Positions 10,817-20,800 of a stretch of DNA of 28,735 nt are shown piece after piece. The notes below the pieces were generated by a model. The model was not told the DNA's origin, ran no database searches, and saw only the letters and a list, made by a program, of their open reading frames with translations. Both the position numbers and the translations under genes were made by a program. Source of the stretch: Gryganskiella cystojenkinii. Lineage: Eukaryota; Mortierellomycota; Mortierellomycetes; Mortierellales; Mortierellaceae. Positions within the stretch are counted from its first letter, which is position 1. Each line of letters starts with the position of its first letter. The DNA is taken from positions 1 to 28,735 of the forward strand of contig JAAAIG010000491.1 in assembly GCA_015852425.1 (NCBI GenBank), given 5' to 3'.

Positions 10817-12424
10817 ATGTCTTTCATCCTCAGAAGGCAGCTCGCCAAGACTGCTGGCTCCCTTTCGGTAGCTGCCACCCGCTCGGCTGTTCAGGTCCAA
10901 GGTACTATCCTTAGTCGACAGCATAACAGTCAGGGTCCAGGACTAGCAAACGCTCACTTACCTCGGAGCACTAGGAATCGGGACCATGACAACGAAATGA
11001 CAATCCTCGGTGCTTTCTCCATTCACAGAGGATCTGCCTGACAGGAATGCACATTAGCAATAGAAAAGGGCAGGATGCAACACTTTTCCATTCAACATTT
11101 CACCCGTATCACACGACCAACTCTCGCAGGAGGCACTCTCGACCCCTCCTTCTTCGATCCCTCCTTCTTCGATCCCCATTGGTGCTTAGTAAAAATCATA
11201 CCCGATTTGCCTCGTAACTAACCCATGCTTGCTTTTTTATTCATCAATTGCATTGGATAGCCACCGTTCCTGCCCGTTTGACCTTTGCTGTCCGATCATA
11301 CACCGCCGCCGCTGCACCAGCGCCCCTCAAATCCAACATCTCCGTCTCTTCTTCCCCTATTGTCAACTCGACCAAGGATCTCATTATCCAGGGCAAGCGC
11401 ATCGTTGCAGGAGCCGTTGTTTCTCGTCAGCCCTTGATCCTCAGAGACTTGTCCGAGTTCGAGAAGGAGTATTTCACTTACCAAAAGAACCTCGAGAGAG
11501 ATCATGCCGCTCCATTCGGTTCTGAATTCTACTTCAAGAAGGGATCTGTCGCAGAGAGGAGGTGGAAGCAACAGGAGGCTGAGCGCCTTGCAGGATCATC
11601 ATCAACATCTACTTCTACTTCAACATCATCAAAAGCATCTTCAACAACGTCAGCAGAGTCACAACAACTACAGGACGAGATCTCGGAGGAGGACCGTGTT
11701 GCGGCTTTGGAGGCTCAGATCCAATTCAACGATCGTGTGACAGAAGCCGATCGTAAGAACGATGTGCGGTCGTTGGAACGTGCCCTCGCCCGGACCTTGT
11801 ACTTGATTGTCAAGAAGCCTAGGGAACAACACGCATGGCAGTTCCCTCAGGGAGGTGTTCGTGTCGTCGAGAACTTGCAGGAGGTAAGAAGAGACGAGTT
11901 GACAAACTGGAGCGTTGTTCCGTATTATGCTCGTGGAATCTCCGATACTTACTCTCTTACAATTTCTTGATTTTTTTTTTTTTTTTTTGTGGTTTAGGCT
12001 GCTGGACGTGAGTTGCAGGAGGAGTGCGGATCAAACATGGACTTGTGGTTCGTTGGCCGTGTGCCCGTCGGTCATTACAACTACAACTTCCCTAAGGAAT
12101 ACGTCAACAGTCCCGAGAACACTGCTTCCGTCAAGGGCGCCAAGGTAACGGCTCGTTTTGGAAGTTGTGACGGCAGAGGAAATTTGTAGAGACAGACCTT
12201 GACCGAGAGCCTTTTGACAGTATGCTAATCTCATTTCCTCTTGTTTTAATTGTGTTTTGTCCGAATAATAGGTCTTTTTCATGAAGGCACACATCTTTGC
12301 TGGTCAGGTCCAGGTCGATAACAAGGAGGTTGTCGACTTTGCCTGGGTCACGAAGCAAGAGATGAAGGACTATGTCTCTCCCGAGTACTACGAGGCTGTC
12401 CAGGACATGTTGTCGGATTTCTAA
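10817..12424 (+). CDS. MRPL17: Mitochondrial large-subunit ribosomal protein mL46 (335 aa)
   Basis: Exons 10817-10901, 11261-11883, 11998-12144 and 12272-12424 join to 335 codons. The introns are 359, 114 and 127 bp. The N-terminal 45 residues are rich in Arg, Ser and Ala with few acids (MSFILRRQLAKTAG...), a typical mitochondrial targeting peptide. The mature part has the family segment with IVAGAVVSRQPLILRDLSEF (about 76-95), then a degenerate Nudix-type fold: AWQFPQGGVR and AAGRELQEECG. mL46 has this fold but acts as a structural protein of the mitoribosomal large subunit, not as a hydrolase. A Ser/Thr/Ala-rich insert of about 23 residues (about 140-162) separates the two halves and is probably a flexible loop. 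The symbol follows the yeast orthologue Mrpl17, the counterpart of human MRPL46. Confidence 0.9.
11144..11176. repeat. 15-bp tandem duplication in mL46 intron 1
   Basis: The unit CCTCCTTCTTCGATC occurs about 2.2 times head to tail in the longest mL46 intron. It is pyrimidine-rich and probably a replication-slippage duplication with no visible function. Confidence 0.7.
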
Positions 12425-12653
12425 AAAAAATAGTCTCCATTTAATCGGGAACGCTAGAAGAAAGACTACGAAAAAAAAGGAGGGATCGGGAGCAGGAAGT
12501 AAAGAAACCGTCCACGCATACCATGGATTCGAGGGGAGGAAAAAGAAGAAAAAAGTGCCCATACAAAGTTGGCAACTTGTCGCAACCCCCCCAAAAAATG
12601 GATTATTATTGTTATTTGCTTTTTTTACTTTTCATTTCATGAACGCATCATAG

Positions 12654-12659
12654 AATAAA
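12654..12659 (+). terminator. Possible polyadenylation signal of mL46
   Basis: This AATAAA lies 230 bases after the mL46 stop codon and 8 bases before a run of about 13 A residues. Fungal poly(A) signals are loose, so this is suggestive only. Confidence 0.35.
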
Positions 12660-13160
12660 AACTTTCAAAAAAAAAAAAAGTTGGCTGATGTATCTTTGGA
12701 GGAATTTCTGCGCTCGTTGTATTACTTCTCCAACATCCTTGTTTCATCACGGCTACCTCGATTTCATGTTCAAAGAGAGAAAAATCGTGCGCGAGTGCCA
12801 TTCAAAATTAATCAGTGGCTGCAACGATGAACCCATCAAGAAGGAACCTCCGCTGCTGTTACTTTGTGTTTGTTGTAGTGAATATATTGAATTTTTTTTT
12901 TGTTATTTGTCAACGTCTCCGTTGCCCTCAACCGTGACAAAGGATTGCGAGGATTATATGTCTGAGGAGGAGGAAGAAGTAGAAGAAGGAGCTGACGTTA
13001 GCAAAGGCGAAAAAGAACGAAGATAATCCTCGATTCTGACTGTTTAACAGGCCATCATAAAAAAAGAAAGGGTTCTGGTCAACGGAATCGCTCACCAAGC
13101 GGAGCATAATGACCACATGAACTCCACTATCTCAATGCCAAGGACACGTCTCGACTACTT

Positions 13161-13436
13161 CTAAGCAGCCTTTCGCCATCCTTGCCATCCAGTAAGCTCA
13201 TCCCAGCCCCGGAACTGGCGCTGGTATAGGAGTTCTTTGCCGTTTCGGGGCTCCATGGTCCATGGGTCGAGCTCGACTTGCTCCTCTTGTTGCTGTGACT
13301 TCGCTATTGTTGTTCCTTTTGCAGATGAAAAAGCTGCGCCCCCTGCTGCATCTAGACTTTTGCAGTCGATGCTCCACCTACTGGGTTTGTTGCTTATGGT
13401 GATTGATTGAACGCTGTAGTTTTCACGATAATGGCT
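13161..13436 (-). CDS. Possible 3'-terminal exon or gene remnant, unknown product
   Basis: A minus-strand frame is open for 91 codons and ends at the stop at 13163-13161. Its C-terminal half reads like real protein: a Gln/Glu stretch, then VELDPWTMEPRNGKELLYQR and a Trp-rich end (GWDELTGWQGWRKAA). There is no ATG in a suitable place, so it would need an upstream exon. Acceptor-like AGs exist within the first 30 bases (for example ACTACAG), but none has a good pyrimidine tract. A nearby ATG-started frame just upstream (about 13496-13394) is also protein-like but in another phase, which could mean a frameshifted, decayed gene. I recognise no family. Confidence 0.3.
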   Translation of the reverse strand, partial: SHYRENYSVQSITISNKPSRWSIDCKSLDAAGGAAFSSAKGTTIAKSQQQEEQVELDPWTMEPRNGKELLYQRQFRGWDELTGWQGWRKAA

Positions 13437-14355
13437 TCAGCGCTTGACCAGCTAGCAGATGACAGGCGGGCGTCATTGCAAGTCTGTTGTTGCATTGTTA
13501 AGAAGAAAGGGAACAAAGCACAAAAAGGAGAGAGATATCGAGTCAGTTTCCAACCCTCGTGTACTATTTCCGAAAAAAAAAACGAAATGGCCTAGGTGGC
13601 AGACTTTTTTCTGTTAAATGTCTACGTGGAACGTCATGTGAGGCATCCAGTCGTGAACTGGGCAGAGATGAGGTGTATGAGGACTGGCGCTTTGAACAGG
13701 GGGAATTGTTGTGTTCGTGTTGTTCGTGTTATGGTCGCGTCAGTCGACAATTTATTTTCTTGTGCAACCACGGCTTTCAACGGTATTACCGTCAGATTGC
13801 TTCTATCATTCAGTCCCATGATGTTTGGTCGCTGTTCTGTTCTTTTCTCATCGTCATCATCAGTATTCCACCCTGACTTTTCGTAGGCTGTACACCAATG
13901 TCGCTGGATTTTGACTCCGCAGCTTTCAATGGTGTCTTCAACCAGATACGAACCACGATCGATCGGGAAAGCCAAAACTTTGAGCATACGCGATCAAAGC
14001 AAGAATAAAATGTCATATTCACGCGTTCAGAAGAACACGTTGCTTTTGCCCTTTCGTCTATGATACCCGCTTCTCCTGCTCTGAAGATGTGTTATATTTT
14101 TGTCTTAGCCTTATGATTTAATGGAGCTTTGATATTAAAACAGGATCGTCTATGAAGGAGCGATGGCTGACTGGATATGAATTAGGTGGAGAGAGAAAGG
14201 GTATTTTTTGATAACGCATGAGTGTTGCCCAAGGTCAAGGAGGCGGATTCTAGTATTAAATATGTGATGATGTTATGCTGGGTAAAAAGGGTAACTGAGG
14301 AGAGGTTTGACCGCGAAGAACAGTCGATTGAATCCTTTTTTTGTGTTGCTGGCGA

Positions 14356-15732
14356 TTAGTTGTCAGTTTGCGCCGTTACCGTGGGGCTTATGGGTTTTGG
14401 TGGCAACGAAGTGAGGATGGGTTGGTTTTTGGGAAGAAAGTCAAAGCTTGTTGGCAAGGCCCTTGACTCTGTTCCGGGGAGTGGTGTTGTGGGTGAAGAG
14501 GCCATGGATGAGAGCGAGGACACGGACGATGACAACGACGGGCAAGAGAAAGCAAAGGTAGGTGCAGAAGCAGGGTCAGTGCCATATCCCTCTGGATTCT
14601 GGGTCTGCCATCTCCAGAGGTCGTCACACATATCCTGTAGGGTCTTTTCCGCACGCCATCCGAGTTCCTTGAACGACAGAGAGGGATCTGCGATGACTGT
14701 TCCAATATCGCCTGCTCTCCTGCCGATGATCTTGTAAGGCAAGGACCTGCCCACAGTCTTGGACATGGTGTGAATCATATCCATGACCGAGTAACCGACA
14801 CCAGATCCCAAGTTGTAAGGAACACATCCAAGAGTCGTTTCCGCAGTTGCGGTCAACGTCGTGGGAGAATAGGTCTCGATCTTGTTCAGGGCTGCAATGT
14901 GTCCTCGAGCCAAGTCGACGACATGGATGTAGTCCCGGACACCTGTACCGTCCTTAGTTTCGTAGTCGTCGCCAAAGACGTTGATGACAGGTCTCCGTCC
15001 AATAGCGACCTGGGCAACGAATGGCATCAGGTTGTTGGGTGTTCCGTAAGGGTCCTCTCCGATCCTGCCAGATTCATGAGCACCGACCGGATTAAAGTAT
15101 CGGAGAAGGATGATATTCCACTTGTTCGACTCACTAGCAGCGATATCGCGCAGGATATCTTCGATGTATAACTTTGTCCGGCCATAAGGGTTCATGGCTC
15201 CAAGCGGGGCATCCTCCGCGATTGGTGTGGCTTCACAGGCAGGGAGACCATAGACAGTTGCAGAGGAAGAAAAGATGAGGTTGCGACAGTTGTGGCGTTG
15301 CAACAACTGAACAAGGTTGAGGGTGCCGGTGATGTTGGTCTGGTAGTAACGAAGAGGGATCTGAGAAGATTCCCCAACAGCTTTGAGACCCGCAAAATGA
15401 ATACAAGCCCAGAAGGAATAGGTCTCAAAGACGCGTTCCATGGCCCTGGTGTCGAGCAAGTCAACCTTGTGGAAGATGAGAGAGCCCTGGCTGTTGTCTG
15501 CGAGGGCCTGGGCACGGATCATGGCCTCCTCAGAAGCATTGGAGAGGTTGTCGATGATGACGATGCGTTTGCCAAGGGACAAGAGCTGGACGACAGTGTG
15601 GGATCCGATAAAACCGGCGCCTCCTGTGACGAGGATAGTCCCCTGGTGGTGGTGGTGACGGTTATGGTTGTCATTATGCTGCTGGGGATGGCCCTGATCC
15701 TGATCCTGAGTGTAATGGGGGGCCATGGTCAT
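14356..15732 (-). CDS. GAL10: UDP-glucose 4-epimerase (458 aa, single exon)
   Basis: This intronless minus-strand frame encodes an extended short-chain dehydrogenase of the GalE type. It interconverts UDP-glucose and UDP-galactose in the Leloir pathway, using tightly bound NAD. Residues 1-30 are a His/Gln/Asp/Asn-rich leader. The Rossmann motif TGGAGFIGS spans 36-44; HFAGLKAVGES follows near 112-122. The catalytic Ser is at 157 (SSSATVYG) and the Tyr/Lys pair at Y183 and K187 (PYGRTK). RYFNPVGAH and GVRDYIHVVDLA are further GalE signatures. The family core ends near residue 385; about 70 Ser/Thr/Pro-rich residues follow, making it about 110 aa longer than human GALE. No mutarotase domain is attached, unlike yeast Gal10, so the symbol denotes only the epimerase function. 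Start choice: ATG at 15732; an ATG two codons later would also serve. Confidence 0.93.
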   Translation of the reverse strand: MTMAPHYTQDQDQGHPQQHNDNHNRHHHHQGTILVTGGAGFIGSHTVVQLLSLGKRIVIIDNLSNASEEAMIRAQALADNSQGSLIFHKVDLLDTRAMERVFETYSFWACIHFAGLKAVGESSQIPLRYYQTNITGTLNLVQLLQRHNCRNLIFSSSATVYGLPACEATPIAEDAPLGAMNPYGRTKLYIEDILRDIAASESNKWNIILLRYFNPVGAHESGRIGEDPYGTPNNLMPFVAQVAIGRRPVINVFGDDYETKDGTGVRDYIHVVDLARGHIAALNKIETYSPTTLTATAETTLGCVPYNLGSGVGYSVMDMIHTMSKTVGRSLPYKIIGRRAGDIGTVIADPSLSFKELGWRAEKTLQDMCDDLWRWQTQNPEGYGTDPASAPTFAFSCPSLSSSVSSLSSMASSPTTPLPGTESRALPTSFDFLPKNQPILTSLPPKPISPTVTAQTDN

Positions 15733-15891
15733 TGGCTGTGATGGGGAATATTAATGTGAAAAGAGAGAGCTAGAGAGAATGAATGCGAAGGGAGAAGAAG
15801 ACAACGGAAAGGGTACACAGCAACAAGTCAAACAGCCTGGCCAGCAGGATGCAACGACGGAGAAGGGAGAAAGGGGAGGAAGACAGAGAGA

Positions 15892-15942
15892 GGGGGGAAG
15901 GGGAAGGGGGCGATGTGGGCCAAAGGGAAGGGGGGGAAAGGG
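15892..15942 (+). other. G-run cluster with G-quadruplex potential upstream of GALE
   Basis: Runs of three to seven G separated by 1-7 bases (GGGGGGAAGGGGAAGGGGG, then GGG, GGG, GGGGGGG, GGG) satisfy the usual G3+N1-7 pattern. The cluster is about 160-210 bases upstream of the GALE start. Because GALE is on the minus strand, the G-rich strand is its template strand, and any 5' UTR RNA would be C/U-rich. Structure formation is predicted, not shown. Confidence 0.5.
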
Positions 15943-17730
15943 ACAGAAACAAAGAGGGAATGAAGAGGAGGGTGTTGATGGAAATGATGATGAACGAAGA
16001 AAAAGAGAAAAAAAGTAATGTCAAAAAACAGAGAGCAAAAGATAAGGTGTCCAGCCTGCCCCAGACCACTGATGGGTGGTGCAAACACAGAGGAAAGGCT
16101 CTCAACCCTCCTTTCTTTTCTCTTTCTCTCTCTCTCTTTCACTTTCTCTTCCGGCACAGCGGAGTGAATAAAAATGCTGCCACTCACTCCTCACAAACAA
16201 ACATACACCCATGTCAACAACAATCAAAACAGTCATCGACTAACGGCCATGCTCATTCACTTTTTCCGCAAGAGCTTTCTGCAATCCCTGAATCATCGGC
16301 GTCATTGTCGGGCGTGTGTTCTTTTTTTTGTTTTATTTTTGTTTCTGCTATGGAGACGAAAGAGTTGTCAGCCTAGCTAGTCTACGCCCGGTTCGTCTGT
16401 TGTCCCTTGCACTTAGCTCGTAAATGGACCCCTGAGTCCCGTCACTTTTTTTCACTAGCTGGCGCGTTTCTTCTCCTTTAGCGCTTTCCCTTTTCGGCAT
16501 TATAATTATTCTGGTGCCTAGTCAACCCCTTGGCTCTGAAGTTTGTGGATGCTGTTGCTGCCGTGCTGACTATCACCGCAGTTATTAGAATTCACCGCTG
16601 TATGAACTCTCTGCCACTCGAGATGCCAGCTCAATGTTCCTTCCCAGGAAAGATTCAGATGTTTGTTCTTACTTCAGGACACATTGAAATAAGCGACATT
16701 CCTTGCACAAAAATAAAAAGATTCGTTTCCCGCCATATTGGAACCAACCCGCACAGGCCAGGTCTCGCGCCCAAAAGAGAGAGCAAGGAGGACGCAATGC
16801 GCGTTTGTCTTGGGGCGAGGTGGCAAGGGTCCACCAAGACCGCACGAGGCAAAAATAACAGCCTCAAACAGTAGCACAGACGCAGCCCTGGAATGCAATT
16901 CGATAAATTAAAAAAAAAAAAACCGCTGGTCGATTGAACTGCTCAATTTTTGCACAAAAAATTAAGAAAAGCATTCGCCCATCTCACGTACTCTAGACTT
17001 ATGTTATCCCATGACCTTCACTGTTGAAGAAATGAAAGAAACACAACGGTTCACAGGCGTTATTCTTTTGTTTCTACTTTTCAACGCTCGTCTTCTTTTT
17101 CAACATTATCCGCTGTTATCTACTGCTCCCCTTTTTTCAGGACATGTTCCCAAACGCCGGTCTTTCCATCGACTATCAAGGCCACTTGGTCTCAGCTTTC
17201 AGTAGATACTCCCCGATCTTTCCTAGGACTGGCACTGTCTATTCATGGTGTATACTGGTTACGTGCCTTCATGGATAAGAAACATGGCAAAAAGAACAGC
17301 AATCCAGGAACAGTTGCGCCACTAATAAAATTGTTTATCCGTGACTGTCACTTAGTCACATGACCCGTTCAAAGAGAAAAGGAGTCACAAGCGATCCCAA
17401 TTCCCAAAAGAAGTTCCTGACTCGGACTTTCTACGAAGCCAAAGGAAATCCCTTTGAGACTGATCGGAAGAAAGGAACGGCCCCCATTCACCAATTCGCC
17501 TCTTCCCCACAAATCTCCTTTTCCTTTTCCCTCCTTCACCCCTTCCCTCGCGCTTTTTATTATCCTTTTCGACTCTTTTGTCGGTTCTCCCCTCGTCGTT
17601 TTCCTCGCTCTCTGATTCCTCCGTCCCCTTCAGGATTCTACAGATCAGCGAATGCTAAAGAGCTAAAACGCAAAAAAACACGTTCGACCTTGTCTCAATC
17701 ACCAACCACCAACTCCCACACATTCATACC

Positions 17731-17843
17731 GTAGGTAGAGTCACACAACCCGGATCTGCTCTTACGAGATCCATGACTGGTTCAACATTCGCTCAACACC
17801 ATACTAAACTCCGTTCCTCTCCAAACTTTCTTTCTCCTTCTAG
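17731..17843 (+). other. Probable intron in the 5' UTR of CLU1
   Basis: A GTAGGT donor at 17731 (the same hexamer is used by coding intron 2 of this gene), a TACTAAAC branch-like sequence near 17803 and the acceptor TTTCTCCTTCTAG ending at 17843 define a 113-bp intron. The start codon follows two bases after the acceptor. Size and signals match the coding introns of this gene (82-111 bp). Confidence 0.55.
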
Positions 17844-17845
17844 CC

Positions 17846-20800
17846 ATGGCCGACCAAGTGCCCGAGAACAACGTTCCTGAGAACGCCGTCGCCGCTGAGC
17901 AGGAGGCTCAAGGTGAGAGCTGTTGCTTTCATTGAACCCTCGGCATCAAACGAATTTTTGTATCTCGGAGAAAAAAAAATAGTGTACTCACCACGCATTT
18001 TTCATTTCACGCATTATAGCCATTGAAGAAGCTGGTGCCGAGGAGCTTTTCCAAATCACGATCAACCTTCCCAACAAGGGCAGCAAAGTTCAAGTCATTG
18101 TAGGTTCACGGACGATGTTTTGCCCACAGGAACCATGAGTGCTACCCCTGACCGACGATAATCTGATTTTATCCTCTTTTCTCTCAAATATTCACTGCTC
18201 ATTACTAGGCCAGTCCCCGTGAGACTATCCAGGATGTCCGTCAGTCCATTGTCGAGTCAACAGAGACATGCATTCACTCTTGCTTCTCGCTTGCCTTTAA
18301 CGGTGTCAAGTTGAATGATTTCATGGAGCTTGGCGATGTCGAGGGTATCACTCCCGATAGTGAACTGGACCTTGTCCTGAGTATGTGTGTCACTGTGTCT
18401 CAGTCAATTGCTTTAAAGAGGGTGAACCGCTAATCAAATGTCCTCTTTTCGTATCCGTGTAGACAACTACACCGAGCGCGAGGCTCGGATCCATGTCAAC
18501 CGTCTTCGTGATTTGCTTGCTGGGCCTGCCAAGTTGAATGTTAACGCTGTTGGAATTGACCCTGCCATGTCCTTCTTGTCGACTGTCTCTGGTCACGTCG
18601 GTATGTTACTAAAGCTGGAGAATTGGACTTGCTGACAACAAAGAAAAAAAGTATGGTGAAAAAAGCTAACTCGGCATCGTTATCGAAACGTACCTTTCAG
18701 AGGAGACTCCAGTGGATAACACAACCTATGAGACTGTGCCAACGACCGTTTTCTCCAAGTTTGACCTTAACGCAGCTGCATCGCTTTCGGACTTTGTCCC
18801 CAAGGGTTTGGAGAGAACGCCAATTCAATGTGTCAAGAGCATTGCCCTCTCTGGATGGAACCCACCCCCTCATCACCTCCGTCTCCGTGGCGATCTTATG
18901 TACTTGATTGTCACCACTCTGGAGGGCGAGACTGTTCAAATCACTTCCACAGCGACCGGATTCTATGTTAACAAGTCTACCTCCAACCACTTTGACCCCA
19001 CCCCTCGCCAGGACGCCAAGGCCGCCAATGATCATTCTTTGATTGTCCTTCTCGAGAAGGTCTCGCCCATGTTTGCCACCAACTTCAAGAAGCTTCAGGA
19101 GTTCATCACTCGCCACCACCTCCTTGAGGTCATGCCTGTCAACTCTTCGCAACCCGCCTACCCTTGGGCTATCCAACCTTCGCCCCACACCTTCGACCCC
19201 ACTCGCCCCTCGGAAGCTTACCTGAACTATGGCACGGACTCTGTTGATAGTTTGCGCGACTGGAACGATGAGCTTCAGTCCCATCGCGAGCTTCCCCGTG
19301 GTACCTTGCAGGAGAGAGTTATGCGTGATCGCTTCTTGAACAAGATCAACGCTGATTTTGCCGAGGCTGCCATCCGTGGTGCCATGGATGTTGTCAATGG
19401 CAACGTCATTCCTTTGAACCCCTTGGAATCGGAAGAGTCCCATATGTACGTCTACAACAACATCTTCTTCAGTAAGGGGTTTGATGGACGCAACACCTTT
19501 GAGAAGCTCGGCGGTGACGATGCTGCCCATGTCGCGACTGGTAAGGATCTGGAAGGTGTCCGCACTTTGAACGGTGTCGACGTCGAGGGTTTGTACACCT
19601 TAGGAACTGTCGTCGTAGATTACAAGGGAGTTCGTGTGGTCGCCCAGTCAATTGTTCCCGGCATTTTTAGACAGCAAGAGGAGTCGTCAATCGTCTATGG
19701 TTCTGTCGATAATGGTCCCATTGTCAAGTCTGACGAGAAGTTTCACGAGATTTTGGGACAAGCCGCTAAAGCCCTTCACATGGCCGAGCACGTCGTCGAC
19801 AATGGCGAAGGCAAGTCGACTAACTTGTGGACTTCTTTCGATACCAAGGGTCTTCTTGGCGCTGATGGTCGTCGCTACCTTTTGGATCTCTACCGTCTGA
19901 ACCCCGTTGATGTCGAGTTCTTGGAGAACGATGTTGCTGCCAAGGACAACATGCCTGAATATCCTCACAAGTTGACCTTGCTGCGCCCAGAGTTGATGCT
20001 TTACTTCTGGGAACACAAGCTCCGCAATTGGGTTCAGGAGCGCGCATTGGAGATTCAGACTCGTGCTGAGGAGAAGAAGAAGGCTGAGAAGGGATCCGAG
20101 ACCGAGACCAGTGAGGAGACTGCCAAGGGATCCAAGAAAGCTGTTGTGAATGCCCATGCCGAAACCAAGGAGGGCGAGGAGACTGCTGTTTCAAACCCTG
20201 AGGATGATGTTAACGTTTTGGACTTTGATTTGTCCTTTAACGTCGACGCCTTTACCTCTGTCAACACCCCCAAAGACAGCACTGACGCCAAGACTGAGCA
20301 GGAGAATGCCGTTCGTGAGGCTTCCAAGTTCTTGCGCGAGAGTGTCATTGCAGTTCTTGTAAGTCGATTTCGAGATTCAAGGAGGGCATATTTAGGCTTA
20401 AACATTTTACTTTTGCCTAACAGGAGATTTGACAATCTACTTACTCATACTTATTATCGACCCGTGTAGCTTCAAGATTTCATGGCCTATATCGTTTCAC
20501 CCATTGACGGAGGTTCTTTGACCAAGGCCATGCACCGTCGCGGTATTAACATGCGTTACCTCGGACGTATCGCCACTTTGGCACAAGAGAGCAAGGAGTT
20601 GGGTTTGACCCATATCCATTACTTGGCCATGCAAGAGATGGTTGTTCGCTCCGTCAAGCGCATCATCCGCAAGAATCTTCGTGGATTGCCCACCACCCAC
20701 GTGCCTGACTGTATTGCCCACATCCTGAACTGTCTTTTGGGTCACGAGTTGAATTCCGCCCCTGTCGCATCCCTTGCTCATGATGGACATGCCTACGCGA

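Larger units (their letters stand above)
12425..14355. other. Spacer between mL46 and GALE, no confident gene
   Basis: The flanking genes converge here. The first 250 bases look like the mL46 3' UTR, with an AATAAA at 12654-12659 and long A-runs. Further on, several short frames are mildly protein-like, including a minus-strand frame at 13161-13436 (listed separately) and a plus-strand 36-codon frame at 13898-14008 behind a TTTTCGTAG acceptor-like site. None could be joined into a full gene with consistent splice phases. A small multi-exon gene or a decayed one may be present. Confidence 0.4.
15733..17845. other. Divergent spacer between GALE and CLU1, no confident gene
   Basis: This 2.1-kb region separates two outward-facing genes. 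From about 15860 to 15945 the + strand is almost all purine with many G-runs. About 16095-16150 is C/T-rich. From about 17510 to 17620 there is a strong C/T tract that probably marks the CLU1 promoter. Open frames at 16530-16874 and 17360-17734 show no family motifs, and the second probably lies in the CLU1 promoter and 5' UTR. A small unrecognised gene around 16.5-16.9 kb cannot be excluded. Confidence 0.45.

Noticed and set aside
13431..13483. Short plus-strand peptide (MASALDQLADDRRASLQ) before a GT, considered as a first coding exon.
   Set aside because: No acceptor or following exon in a compatible phase was found, and it overlaps the better minus-strand candidate.
16530..16874. Plus-strand open frame of 114 codons in the GALE-CLU1 spacer.
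   Set aside because: It starts with a non-ATG codon, has mixed composition and no motif, and no splice partners; it is probably chance.
17360..17734. Plus-strand 124-codon frame just upstream of CLU1.
   Set aside because: It is mostly the C/T-rich promoter/leader tract translated as Ser/Pro/Phe repeats, and runs into the proposed 5' UTR intron.
18697..19530. Long minus-strand open frame (277 codons) opposite CLU1 exon 5.
   Set aside because: It is antisense to strongly conserved CLU1 coding sequence and has no recognisable motif of its own; codon bias of the real gene explains the openness.
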